From: CAZAMP01 sp964486455
GTDB lineage: Bacteria > Eisenbacteria > RBG-16-71-46 > CAZAMP01
Assembly (NCBI GenBank): GCA_964486455.1
Contig: CAZAMP010000045.1
Span: 1-32,514, forward strand
Length of the DNA: 32,514 bases
Direction of reading: 5' to 3'
The first letter of the stretch is position 1; each line of letters begins with the position of its first letter. The notes below the pieces were generated by a model. That model made no database searches, was not told the origin of the DNA, and saw only the letters and a program-made list of their open reading frames with translations. Made by a program: the position numbers and the translations under genes. Positions 23,864-31,419 of the stretch are shown here, piece after piece.

Positions 23864-24778
23864 CTACTCGCGCAGCTGCGCGAGGTGCGTTCGGAAACGC
23901 GCCTGCCGGGGTTGAGGATCCGTCCCCTCGCCGACATGCGCGGCGAGCGCCTCGCGGGCGGCCTCGAGGCGATCCTCGCTCATGGGATGTGAACGCAGGA
24001 CGCCAAGGCCGCCGCCGGACGACTCCTGACCCGCCATCGCTTCGAGAAAACGTCCCAATCCGTCCGGCCCGTAGCCGATGCCGGAGGCGAACGCGATGGC
24101 CATCCGGTCGGCCTCTCGCTCCTGGGCGCGGTCGTATCCGCTCTCGACCAGCGTGCGGACGATGTCCCCGACCGCCCCTTCGAAGATCTCGGTGAGTTTC
24201 AGGATGTCCTGCTGGCCGAGTTCCTTGCCTGCTTCCTGTCCCAGGATCGCGAAGGCGTCCACCAGCCGGCTCTTTCGGATCGACGCGAGCCCGTGGCGCA
24301 CCGCAATGTGTGAGACCTCGTGCCCGAGAACGCCGGCGAGAGCGTCCTCGTCGGGAGTGAGCGCTAGAAGTCCACGGGTCACGAAAATGAATCCGCCGGG
24401 CGCGGCGAACGCGTTGATCTCGTCGGTGTCGAGGACGGCGAAGTGATAACCGTTGTATATCTCGGGCCGGTCCGACGCGAGAACGACCGCTTGTCCGACG
24501 CGGTTCACATAACCTGTCAGCTCGGGATCATCATGGATGGGATATCGGGAGAGGATGCTCGCCGCCACCGCGCGCCCGAGGTAGTACTCCTCCTCCTCGG
24601 TGAGATCCTCGAAGCTCTTGCGGAACGCCTCGCTCGTCCTGTCGATCGCCCGCTTCTGATCCTGGGAGATGAGCCCTTGATCCGCGGCAATCTCGGTCGT
24701 CATCTGGCTCACCTTCGCGCAGGCGGCCGTCAGCACGAGGGCGATGAGCGCGAGAAGCATGAGTCGGCGCATCATCAT
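23864..24778 (-). CDS. M48-family metalloprotease lipoprotein (BepA/LoiP-like)
   Basis: The product (304 aa) begins with a lipoprotein signal ending LVLTAAC (C20), so the protease acts in the periplasm. The zinc motif HEVSH is H153-E154-H157, with the third ligand E222 in QEREADRMA, and SHPMSEDRLEA near the C-terminus is typical of the family. Relatives such as BepA and LoiP degrade or help to assemble misfolded outer-membrane proteins. The TPR domain of BepA is absent. It overlaps the SH3b gene by ATGA and precedes the cyclase by 18 bases, so an envelope-quality role linked to cAMP signalling is possible but inferred. Confidence 0.88.
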   Translation of the reverse strand: MMMRRLMLLALIALVLTAACAKVSQMTTEIAADQGLISQDQKRAIDRTSEAFRKSFEDLTEEEEYYLGRAVAASILSRYPIHDDPELTGYVNRVGQAVVLASDRPEIYNGYHFAVLDTDEINAFAAPGGFIFVTRGLLALTPDEDALAGVLGHEVSHIAVRHGLASIRKSRLVDAFAILGQEAGKELGQQDILKLTEIFEGAVGDIVRTLVESGYDRAQEREADRMAIAFASGIGYGPDGLGRFLEAMAGQESSGGGLGVLRSHPMSEDRLEAAREALAAHVGEGTDPQPRQARFRTHLAQLRE

Positions 24779-25263
24779 GGCGTCCCCCAGTCGGCGAGCC
24801 CGCCGGCTTCGAGGAACGCTTGGATCTCGGTCTCCGACACATCGAAGTCGCCGATCCGGTCCACGGCCGCAAAGTCGAGTTCCGCGTGCCGCGCGCGATA
24901 TGCCTTCTCGATCTCCTCATCGAAGCCTTTGCCGGCCAGTGAAACCTCGTCTGCAGTCGCGGTCGCGTCGACGTCTTCGCCGCCCCCCGTGAGGGTGAGG
25001 CGGGTCTCCGTGACGGCACTCGCGTGCAGCCAACCTTCGGTGCCACCGGCCCGCACGCGGATCCAGTCGCCCCGCTTCTCGATTTCGTCAACGGTCGTGC
25101 CGGCCGTCAAGGGCGCGATCGAAGGGGCCCAGAACTTCGCGTCCTCGCGCAGCCGCGTCTCTCGAACGTGAACGGTGAGCGGGGTTCCGGCGATCAGCGT
25201 AGCCGCCGCGACAATCGACGCAACGAGAAGGGGGGCCGCGCCCCTGAGCGCCCTTCGGTTCAT
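24775..25263 (-). CDS. Secreted or membrane-anchored SH3b-domain protein
   Basis: The frame extends further upstream, but GGGAGG seven bases before this ATG and the immediate signal sequence favour the 162-residue form. Residues 8-27 are hydrophobic (signal peptide or anchor). Residues 29-86 form a bacterial SH3 domain: TVHVRETRLREDAKFW, then GTTVDEIEKRGDWIRVR and GTEGWLHASAV. The C-terminal 50 residues are acidic and contain KGFDEEIEKAYRARH and FLEAGGL; I do not recognise this part. SH3b domains often bind cell-wall peptides. It is first in a run of five closely spaced genes and coupled to the M48 protease, so it may present or sense envelope substrates. Confidence 0.8.
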   Translation of the reverse strand: MNRRALRGAAPLLVASIVAAATLIAGTPLTVHVRETRLREDAKFWAPSIAPLTAGTTVDEIEKRGDWIRVRAGGTEGWLHASAVTETRLTLTGGGEDVDATATADEVSLAGKGFDEEIEKAYRARHAELDFAAVDRIGDFDVSETEIQAFLEAGGLADWGTP

Positions 25264-25591
25264 TCGTATCCTCCCACAGTTAGTACAGGCCAATCTAGCA
25301 TTGGCGAGTTTACGCAACAAGACGGTCAAGGACTCCCACGAACACGGATGTCCCGGGACGAACCCGCGTGTACCCCTCGCACCGGTCACATCGCGTCGCG
25401 TCGGAAGGGCCGAGGGCGGCGCGTTCATGCAGGTTCCTCCGTTTCAATAGCTTCTGCCTCCCCGCCACTCCACATCTTCGCGTCCGAGCCTCGATCGACT
25501 CTCTGGCACACTCGATGCGTTGTCATGGTTCGGGGATCTGGTTGCCCCGTGCACGTGAATGTGAAGGGTGCTCCTTGGCGAGGAGGTGACA
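25264..25591. other. Divergent intergenic region between the SH3b operon and the truncated FG-GAP gene
   Basis: These 328 bases hold the ribosome site and a candidate promoter of the minus-strand operon, listed separately. They also hold the ribosome site AGGAGG (25580-25585) of the plus-strand gene. The frames that cross it have no supported start or protein pattern. No repeat or further operator was recognised. Confidence 0.5.
25292..25320 (-). promoter_or_regulatory. Putative promoter of the SH3b-M48-cyclase-MBL-channel operon
   Basis: On the minus strand TTGTTG (25315-25320), a 17-base spacer and TAGATT (25292-25297) form a moderate sigma70-like pair, 28 bases before the SH3b ATG. It matches the consensus at three and four of six positions. 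It is the best pair seen upstream of the five-gene set, but spacing is the main support. Confidence 0.33.
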
Positions 25592-26401
25592 ATGAGACGC
25601 GGCAAACTCATGGGAAAACTGTTCGGCGGAACGCTCATGCTGATCGTACTCCTGGTGGTATCGGGAAGTGTGGCGTCGGGGGCAGCTCTCGACGCGCCGG
25701 CGGCCGGTCTGACCCATGGCCCATGTTGGGGTGAGTCGGTCTGGCGTCATCACGATCAGGCCCCGTGCGCATCATCGCCCGATGGGGCGGACTGCCAGCT
25801 GATGAATGCCGAGCAGGGCTTTCGAGCGGCGTTCGGCGCGGGGCGGATCGTCGTGGTTCCGGAGCCCGCTGGGGCGGAAGACGCCTCCTGGATGTTCGAG
25901 TGGCAAACCGTGGCGTTGGGACGGGAGAACCTACTCCGTCCGCTGGAGATGGGTGTGCTGCGGCGCGACGACTTGGAGGTTTCCTACGAATACGCCGGAG
26001 AACTCAGCGAGCACTATTCGAACGGCCCGAGCGGTCTCCGGCAGCATTTCCACTTGAGCGCACCGCCCGAGGGGCACGGGGCGCTCGTTCTGGTCGGGCT
26101 CGTCGGGGGAAGCTTATGCCCGGCGTGCGCGGCCGACGGTCAGCTCGTCGAATTCGTGGATGCGCGCGGCGAACGTGTTCTTCAGATTCGAGACCTCCAC
26201 GTGCTTGACGCGGCGTGTCGCGAGCTATCGTCCCGATTCGAGCTGCTCGAGACTGGATCTGTGCAGATCGCGATCGACGATCGAGGGGCGCGGTATCCTC
26301 TCACGATCGGCCCGTTGCTGACGTCACCGGTGGATGGCGATGCCCCTGGTGGAGCGATCGCCTCGGCGCCGTGCTCGAAACACTCGGATGGGGGGCTCTA
26401 G
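25592..26401 (+). pseudogene. N-terminal module of a secreted FG-GAP protein, propeller missing (probable truncated relic)
   Basis: AGGAGG lies six bases before the ATG, and the 269-residue frame has a signal peptide (about 1-32, ending ASGA). The body matches the N-terminal module that I know from large FG-GAP proteins of these phyla: EQGFRAAF, ASWMFEWQTVALGREN, SNGPSGLRQHFHLS, LVEFVDARGERVLQIRDLHVLDA and ARYPLTIGPLLTSP. In complete members the LLTSP segment is followed by a string of FG-GAP repeats. Here it runs only 24 more residues of unrelated character and stops. No FG-GAP repeat is visible in any frame before the next gene. It may be a truncated pseudogene, or a short protein that still folds as an independent domain. 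Confidence 0.6.
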
Positions 26402-26434
26402 CGCACGAGAGACAGCGTCCGCCCGAAACTGTCG

Positions 26435-26833
26435 TCAGTACGGCCCGATGCCCTTTCGATCGCGATCTTCAAAGGAGCACGGGCCGTCGTCGACGTGTCC
26501 CTTGTAGCGCTCTTCCAGTGTTTCCTTGAAGTGCGCCTCGAGCGACTGGCAGATCTGGGGTCGGGTGAGCCACGCGCCGTCGGGAGTTGTGCAACGCTCG
26601 ACTTCCAGCGGGATCTGCTCTTTCCGATACACGCCGAATACGTTCACCTCCGACGGTCGGATCTCGTTCTCTTCCAAGTACTGAATCAGGCCGCAGATCG
26701 TGTCGGAGAAGTAGTGCTGATAGAGGGGTTCTTTTCCGCGCCCGGAGAGTGCGTCGACGCGGGCCTCGTAGGTGTAGGGCAGGTTCTTATCGTACTTGGA
26801 CTTCGGTCCTACCCACTTGCGCGCGATGTTCAT
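26435..26833 (-). CDS. Conserved-looking small protein of unknown function
   Basis: I do not recognise this 132-residue protein. It has a GGGAGA ribosome site and balanced, soluble composition without signal peptide or membrane helix. Conspicuous segments are NLPYTYEARVDALSG, PLYQHYFSDTICGLIQYLEE and EVNVFGVYRKEQIPLEVERC. Its three cysteines are scattered and do not form a metal motif. It lies 64 bases downstream of the radical SAM gene on the same strand and may be co-transcribed with it. Confidence 0.75.
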   Translation of the reverse strand: MNIARKWVGPKSKYDKNLPYTYEARVDALSGRGKEPLYQHYFSDTICGLIQYLEENEIRPSEVNVFGVYRKEQIPLEVERCTTPDGAWLTRPQICQSLEAHFKETLEERYKGHVDDGPCSFEDRDRKGIGPY

Positions 26834-26897
26834 GGCAGTCTCCCGCGGCGAGGATCCTCATTGATGGATGCTATTCTCCGAGACGTCCGGCCGGCTG

Positions 26898-28097
26898 TCA
26901 ATGAGACCATACGCCCGGGATCTCGTGATCGCATTCGGAGCAGCGTCCGTCGCGCAGCCGATTCGAACGAACAAAGAACCCCGATCGCGCGATCACGACT
27001 TGACCGCAACCCGGGCATCGCGTGTTCTCCGACGAGTGGCCGGGGACGTTTCCGACGTAGACATACTGAAGTCCCTCCGCGTCGGCGATCGCCTTCGCGC
27101 GGTCGAGTGTTCTGACCGGTGTGGGTGGGAGGTGCTTCAGCAAGTAGTCGGGGTGAAAGCGCGTGAAGTGCACGGGGACGTCGACACCCAGCTCCGATCG
27201 GATCCACCTGCAGAGACCCGTCAGTTCATCATCGGAATCGTTCAGCGTCGGAACGACGAGGTAGACGATCTCCGTCCACGTTCCGTGTTTCCGCATCGTG
27301 ACGAGCGCGTCGAGAACGGGTTTGAGCTCGCCGCTCACGACATCCGCGTAGTAGCTCTCGGAGAATGCTTTCAGGTCGACTTTGATCGCATCGGCATGCG
27401 CGCAGAGCTCGATGAGCGGCTTCTGCTGAATGTAGCCGCCCGTGATCACCACGCTCTTGATTCCCTCGGCATGGCCGGCGTCGATCGCGTCGCGCATGTA
27501 CTCGTAGAAGACGACGGGCTCACCGTAGGTGTAGGCGATGGAGGCCGCGCCCGCCTGCTTCGCCATCGACGCGACTTTTGCGGGAGGCATATGGATGCTC
27601 CGGACCTGTTCGGGGCGCACCTGTGAGATCTGCCAGTTCTGACAGAATTTGCAGTTCACGTTGCAGCCGGCCGTCGAGATTGAGAACGCTCGTGTTCCCG
27701 GCAACACGTGGAAGAGCGGCTTCTTTTCGATGGGGTCAGTGTGATGCGTGCACGGGCGGGAATGGACCAGCGTGTAGTAGGTGCCGTCGCGATTCTCGCG
27801 CACACCGCAGTAGCCGCGTTCCCGGTTGTCGATGACGCATTCTTTCGGACAGAGCACGCAGCGGATCTTGAGGTTGTCGAGCTTCTCGTAGAATGCCGCT
27901 TCGGTGACGAAGCGGTCGTCCTCACCGGGGATCGTCGCGGCCGATGCGGCGCGGGAGGAGATGACGGCGCACGGGCACGCCGCGGCGACGCCGAGAAGCG
28001 CGGCACCTTTGAGAAACGCGCGCCGGTTCAGTGGTTGGTCGGCCGGACCTCGATCGATCGGTGCATGATCTGCCGGTGCTCTGTCGATCGTCTCCAT
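26898..28097 (-). CDS. AmmeMemoRadiSam-type radical SAM enzyme with a Tat signal
   Basis: The product (399 aa) has the radical SAM motif CNVNCKFC (C145, C149, C152) and an N-terminal cysteine cluster (C80, C83, C87, C97). TYGEPVVFYEYM follows near 190. A C-terminal zinc ribbon has cysteine pairs in RCPGCG and RCSEC. This set is characteristic of the AmmeMemoRadiSam family (AmrS-like, related to pyruvate formate-lyase activating enzymes). The N-terminus carries a twin-arginine signal, LNRRAFLKG then a hydrophobic stretch and SSRAASAA. Export would be unusual, since SAM and the reductant for the cluster are cytoplasmic. AMMECR1 and Memo partners are not in the window. It follows a Tat-signal DUF362 gene by 5 bases, indicating one operon. 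Its substrate is unknown. Confidence 0.88.
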   Translation of the reverse strand: METIDRAPADHAPIDRGPADQPLNRRAFLKGAALLGVAAACPCAVISSRAASAATIPGEDDRFVTEAAFYEKLDNLKIRCVLCPKECVIDNRERGYCGVRENRDGTYYTLVHSRPCTHHTDPIEKKPLFHVLPGTRAFSISTAGCNVNCKFCQNWQISQVRPEQVRSIHMPPAKVASMAKQAGAASIAYTYGEPVVFYEYMRDAIDAGHAEGIKSVVITGGYIQQKPLIELCAHADAIKVDLKAFSESYYADVVSGELKPVLDALVTMRKHGTWTEIVYLVVPTLNDSDDELTGLCRWIRSELGVDVPVHFTRFHPDYLLKHLPPTPVRTLDRAKAIADAEGLQYVYVGNVPGHSSENTRCPGCGQVVIARSGFFVRSNRLRDGRCSECDHEIPGVWSH

Positions 28098-28102
28098 GGC
28101 GA

Positions 28103-29053
28103 CTAGATCTCCACGATCTCGATACGACCGGTGTCGTTCGTACCGAGTTCATGAGTCGCATCCGCCGCCGTCGCGATGTATCGCGGCTCGCGACCCATCT
28201 CCGTCAGCGACGTCATCCCGACCTCAGTGCGTTTTGCCTCGATGAGTCCCCATCCCACGTGATCGATCGCCACCGGGTCCGTGCCTACGATCACGCCGCC
28301 GAACGGCCAGACCCACCGCGGCATGAACGCCGGTCCGCCCTCGTACTGCGCGACCGTCGCGTCGCAGATCGTAAGGCGAACCTTCCGTCGTATCTCGGGA
28401 AACGCGTAGACGTCGGCGACGTACGGATCGCCCGCGTTCAAGTGGTACTTGTTCGGGTTGTGGATCGCGCCGAAGAGGTTCTTGAGCGCAAGCGAAACAC
28501 CGGTGATGCCGTGATCCTTGAGGACGGGAAGGTTGATGACGGCATCACAGACCCGCGTGAGGGTGCGGCAGAGCAGGCTTCCGGCCGACCCGAACGTTTG
28601 CAGATGCGGTTCGAAGCCGATCGCGTCGTTGCCGAAAGCGCGCACGCCGGATCCGGACGTGATGATTCCAAACCCCGCGTCCTCGAGGTCGGAGTTCTGT
28701 CGGTCCCAGATGACGATGTGGTCCTTCCCGACCCCGGCCTGCTGGAGACGCTCCGAGATCACGTCGACCAACTCCGGCGTAGTCGAGAGCCCCTTGCCGG
28801 CCAGGCAATTCACCTTGAGGCCCACCACCTCGCCCGGACGCACGACCTGACGCCACGCCTCGATCGGGTCATCGCGATCGAAGAAGGATTGCATAGCCGT
28901 GTCGAGGGCCTGAGCCATTCGGTCGCGGGCGATGACAACCTTGGACGTAGCGGTGGACGGGTCGGGGTGGGCGCGCACCGGAGGAGCGAGGTCGCCGACG
29001 AGCGCGGCGCCGGCGACGAAGAGGCTCCGTCTCAAGAAATCCCGTCGTTCCAT
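28103..29053 (-). CDS. DUF362-family protein with a Tat signal
   Basis: The product (316 aa) begins MERRDFLRRSLFVAG, a twin-arginine signal, and continues with the DUF362 pattern: EVVGLKVNCLAG, HIVIWDRQNSDLEDAGF, INLPVLKDHGITGVSLALKN and VIVGTDPVAIDHVGW. DUF362 proteins often appear beside iron-sulphur or redox genes, but no enzyme activity is established. There are no cysteine clusters for an own iron-sulphur centre. The radical SAM gene follows after 5 bases, and both products carry Tat signals, so they are probably exported together and act on the same pathway. Confidence 0.87.
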   Translation of the reverse strand: MERRDFLRRSLFVAGAALVGDLAPPVRAHPDPSTATSKVVIARDRMAQALDTAMQSFFDRDDPIEAWRQVVRPGEVVGLKVNCLAGKGLSTTPELVDVISERLQQAGVGKDHIVIWDRQNSDLEDAGFGIITSGSGVRAFGNDAIGFEPHLQTFGSAGSLLCRTLTRVCDAVINLPVLKDHGITGVSLALKNLFGAIHNPNKYHLNAGDPYVADVYAFPEIRRKVRLTICDATVAQYEGGPAFMPRWVWPFGGVIVGTDPVAIDHVGWGLIEAKRTEVGMTSLTEMGREPRYIATAADATHELGTNDTGRIEIVEI

Positions 29054-29144
29054 GGGAAGACTCTAGCACACGCGAGTTAGAGAGGCGGTGGACAAGCCAG
29101 GCGGCCGGACTCTAGTATGCGCTGGTGGCCGGAAGACGCCCGGA

Positions 29145-30551
29145 ATGTCACCCATCCTACCAACCAGGCGGCAGGTGATGTGGCGACATACGAACAGACT
29201 CGTCGCTTCGGTGCTCGTCGCGGGATTCATTCTCTGCGGTCTCTTCGGTGTCTTCTCCGGTCTGGGAATGGAGAAACCGACACAGGTCGCGTTCGTGATT
29301 CTCCTTGTTGGTGCCACCCTCTGGATCACCGAAGCCGTTCCGCTCTTTGTGACGAGCCTCATCATCTTGTTCTTGAGCAAAGTCTGGCTCATGGGTCTCA
29401 TTCGTGAGATTCGACCGGAGAGCACTGAGACGCTGTTTCTGGCCCCCTTCTTCTCCAATATCATCCTTCTCTTCCTGGGAGGATTCGTCATATCGGCGGC
29501 GCTGCACAAATATCAGATCGACGAGGACATCGCGCGCCGGATTCTCGCCAAGACCGGTCATTCCATTCCGCTCATGATCGCGGGGGTCATGTGCATCACA
29601 GCGTTCTTCTCGATGTGGCTGAGCAACACGGCCACGACCGCCATGATGCTGGCGCTCTGCATCCCGATCGCCGCCCGCTTGCCGAGCACGGATCGCTACC
29701 GAAAGGCGATCATCCTCTCGATTCCCCTGGCGGCGAACGTCGGTGGGCTGGGAACGCCGATCGGGTCGCCACCGAACGCCATCGCGATGCAGTATATGCA
29801 CGAGGCGGGCATGGCGCCGAGCTTCGGCAAGTGGATCGTGCTCGGTCTGCCCGGGGTTTCGGGTATGCTGATCCTGATCTGGTTTCTCCTGATGATCGCC
29901 TATCGTGGGGCTTCGACCCGGATCTCGCTCGACATCGAGCCTCACCCGTCCGTGTACTCCCGGCGCGCGATCATCGTGATCGGGGTGGCGTTCCTGACGG
30001 CGGTGGGGTGGATGACCGGGCCGTTGCACGGCGTTTCGTCCGGCACGGTTGCGCTGGTTCCGGTCCTGTTCTTTTTCGGGGCGAGGTTTCTTTCCACGAA
30101 GGACCTGCGTGGACTTTCGTGGGACGTGCTGCTCGTCATGGGTGGTGGTCTTTGTCTGGGGAGTGTGATCTCCGCCGGAGGGTTGGCGGACTGGCTGATC
30201 GACCGGGTCCCCACGGAGGGGATGAACCCATTCATTCTGGCGCTTGCCTTTGGGATCATCGCGTGCGTCATGTCGTCGGTGATGAGCAACACGGCGACGG
30301 CGAACCTGATCATGCCCATCATCATCGGGGTCGGCGCGGAGCGAATGTCGCCCATGCTCGTCGGAGCGGCATTCTCTTGCTCGCTGGCCATGGCGTTGCC
30401 GGTCTCCACGCCTCCCAACGCCATGGCGTTCAGCACGGACGAGCTGGCCGTGAAAGACATCCTCAGGCCGGGATTGATCGCTACGATAGCGGGGCTGGGT
30501 CTCACCTTTACCGCCGGATGGTGGTGGTGGGAGATCATCGGATTGCGCTAA
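29145..30551 (+). CDS. SLC13/DASS-family sodium:dicarboxylate (anion) symporter
   Basis: This is a polytopic inner-membrane carrier with about 11-12 helices. Both half-repeats have the family's substrate- and sodium-binding SNT motif: WLSNTATTAMM in the first half and VMSNTATANLIMP in the second. LGTPIGSPPNAIA and STPPNAMAFS are the partner loops. The family imports succinate, fumarate, malate, citrate or sulphate with Na+; dicarboxylates fit the two fumarases nearby. The start is uncertain: the ATG at 29145 (468 aa) has GGAAG nine bases upstream, another ATG at 29178 would give 457 aa, and the frame also opens with GTG at 29088. The first helix begins after all three candidates. A zinc-ribbon gene follows after 12 bases. 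Confidence 0.9.
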   Translation: MSPILPTRRQVMWRHTNRLVASVLVAGFILCGLFGVFSGLGMEKPTQVAFVILLVGATLWITEAVPLFVTSLIILFLSKVWLMGLIREIRPESTETLFLAPFFSNIILLFLGGFVISAALHKYQIDEDIARRILAKTGHSIPLMIAGVMCITAFFSMWLSNTATTAMMLALCIPIAARLPSTDRYRKAIILSIPLAANVGGLGTPIGSPPNAIAMQYMHEAGMAPSFGKWIVLGLPGVSGMLILIWFLLMIAYRGASTRISLDIEPHPSVYSRRAIIVIGVAFLTAVGWMTGPLHGVSSGTVALVPVLFFFGARFLSTKDLRGLSWDVLLVMGGGLCLGSVISAGGLADWLIDRVPTEGMNPFILALAFGIIACVMSSVMSNTATANLIMPIIIGVGAERMSPMLVGAAFSCSLAMALPVSTPPNAMAFSTDELAVKDILRPGLIATIAGLGLTFTAGWWWWEIIGLR

Positions 30552-30563
30552 AGGGGGCGCGAA

Positions 30564-30875
30564 ATGGAAGTGCATCGGCAGCGGTGTCAGAGCTGCGGTT
30601 CGATCGGCATGCGCAATATTCTGGTCCGCGAGCCCGGCCGGCCGGCGTCGGTCTACGCCCGCTGTGCGGAGTGCGGCAAGTTTGTGGCGCTCTATGAGTT
30701 GAGTGACTACTACCACCACGGGAAAGGTGTGGAGTCGTACCTGAGATCGCACGGCAGCGCCGCCGCCGAGAGCGGTCGGGACGCGCTGGGCAGTTTCGAA
30801 CGCGCCAAGGAGAAGGCCCTTGCCGGTTTCGAGGCCGCAGTCGAGCACCTCGAGGAGGAAGGCAAAGCCATCTAG
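30564..30875 (+). CDS. Small zinc-ribbon protein
   Basis: The product (103 aa) has two CxxC knuckles, CQSC (about 8-11) and CAEC (about 34-37), which should form one zinc ribbon. Then come LSDYYHHGKGVESYLRSH and a charged, probably helical C-terminal tail. A G-rich ribosome site precedes the ATG. I do not recognise a named family, although the arrangement looks conserved rather than accidental. It lies 12 bases after the transporter gene and is probably co-transcribed. DNA, RNA or protein binding are all possible. Confidence 0.72.
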   Translation: MEVHRQRCQSCGSIGMRNILVREPGRPASVYARCAECGKFVALYELSDYYHHGKGVESYLRSHGSAAAESGRDALGSFERAKEKALAGFEAAVEHLEEEGKAI

Positions 30876-30908
30876 GCCGTTCGCCCGATGGTGATCCCGG
30901 CCGCTCGG

Positions 30909-30937
30909 TTGACACCCCGGGTGACGCCGGATACCAT
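30909..30937 (+). promoter_or_regulatory. Sigma70-type promoter of speDE
   Basis: A perfect -35 TTGACA (30909-30914), a 17-base spacer and TACCAT (30932-30937, four of six matches) give the best sigma70-like promoter in the window. Initiation about seven bases later would leave a leader of roughly 37 bases before the speD start. Short hairpins in the leader are discussed under findings. Confidence 0.6.
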
Positions 30938-30981
30938 CTATCGCCTTCGAAAAGAGGCTCTCTTCCAGAGGAATCTGATCA

Positions 30982-31419
30982 TTGAAGACCATCGGCCGAC
31001 ACTTGATCGCGGAATACTATGGCTGCGATCCGGCGTGTGTTAACGACGTCGAAACGCTTCGACGACACATGATCTCCGCCGCCGAGCGAATCGGCGCGAC
31101 CGTCATGAGCGACGCCTTCCACAAGTTCTCACCGCAAGGTGTCAGTGGAACGGTCGTGATCTCAGAATCCCATCTGTCGATCCACACCTGGCCCGAGAAA
31201 CGCTACGTGGCCGTGGACATCTTCACGTGTGGCGGCCTGGATCCACGCCCGGGGTTCCGCTATCTGGACGAGGTGCTCGGCGCCGAGAGCCACCGCGTGC
31301 AGGAGATCGTCCGTGGGTTGCCGGAGGACGTGGAAGACCACGGCATGGTCTTGCCCGAGGACGTCCAGATCATCACGCGAATGACCACACTGCGTGAGTC
31401 CGCCACGCCGCAATCATGA
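30982..31419 (+). CDS. speD: S-adenosylmethionine decarboxylase proenzyme
   Basis: The enzyme (145 aa) makes decarboxylated SAM, the aminopropyl donor for spermidine. It is made as a proenzyme that cleaves itself to create a pyruvoyl group. The cleavage site is E62-S63 in ISESHLSIHTWPEKRY. The other catalytic residues S55, H68 and C83 (FTCGG) fall on exactly the numbers known for the Thermotoga maritima enzyme, which supports the TTG start. GAGG lies ten bases before that TTG. This is the small class 1B form. It overlaps speE by ATGA, so the two steps are co-expressed. Confidence 0.95.
   Translation: MKTIGRHLIAEYYGCDPACVNDVETLRRHMISAAERIGATVMSDAFHKFSPQGVSGTVVISESHLSIHTWPEKRYVAVDIFTCGGLDPRPGFRYLDEVLGAESHRVQEIVRGLPEDVEDHGMVLPEDVQIITRMTTLRESATPQS

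Noticed and set aside
29157..30992. 611-codon open frame on the minus strand, antisense to the transporter and the zinc-ribbon gene
   Set aside because: Its composition is dominated by Arg, His, Asp and Gly with no domain, and it spans the intergenic region and promoter of speDE. The sense frames have clear families.
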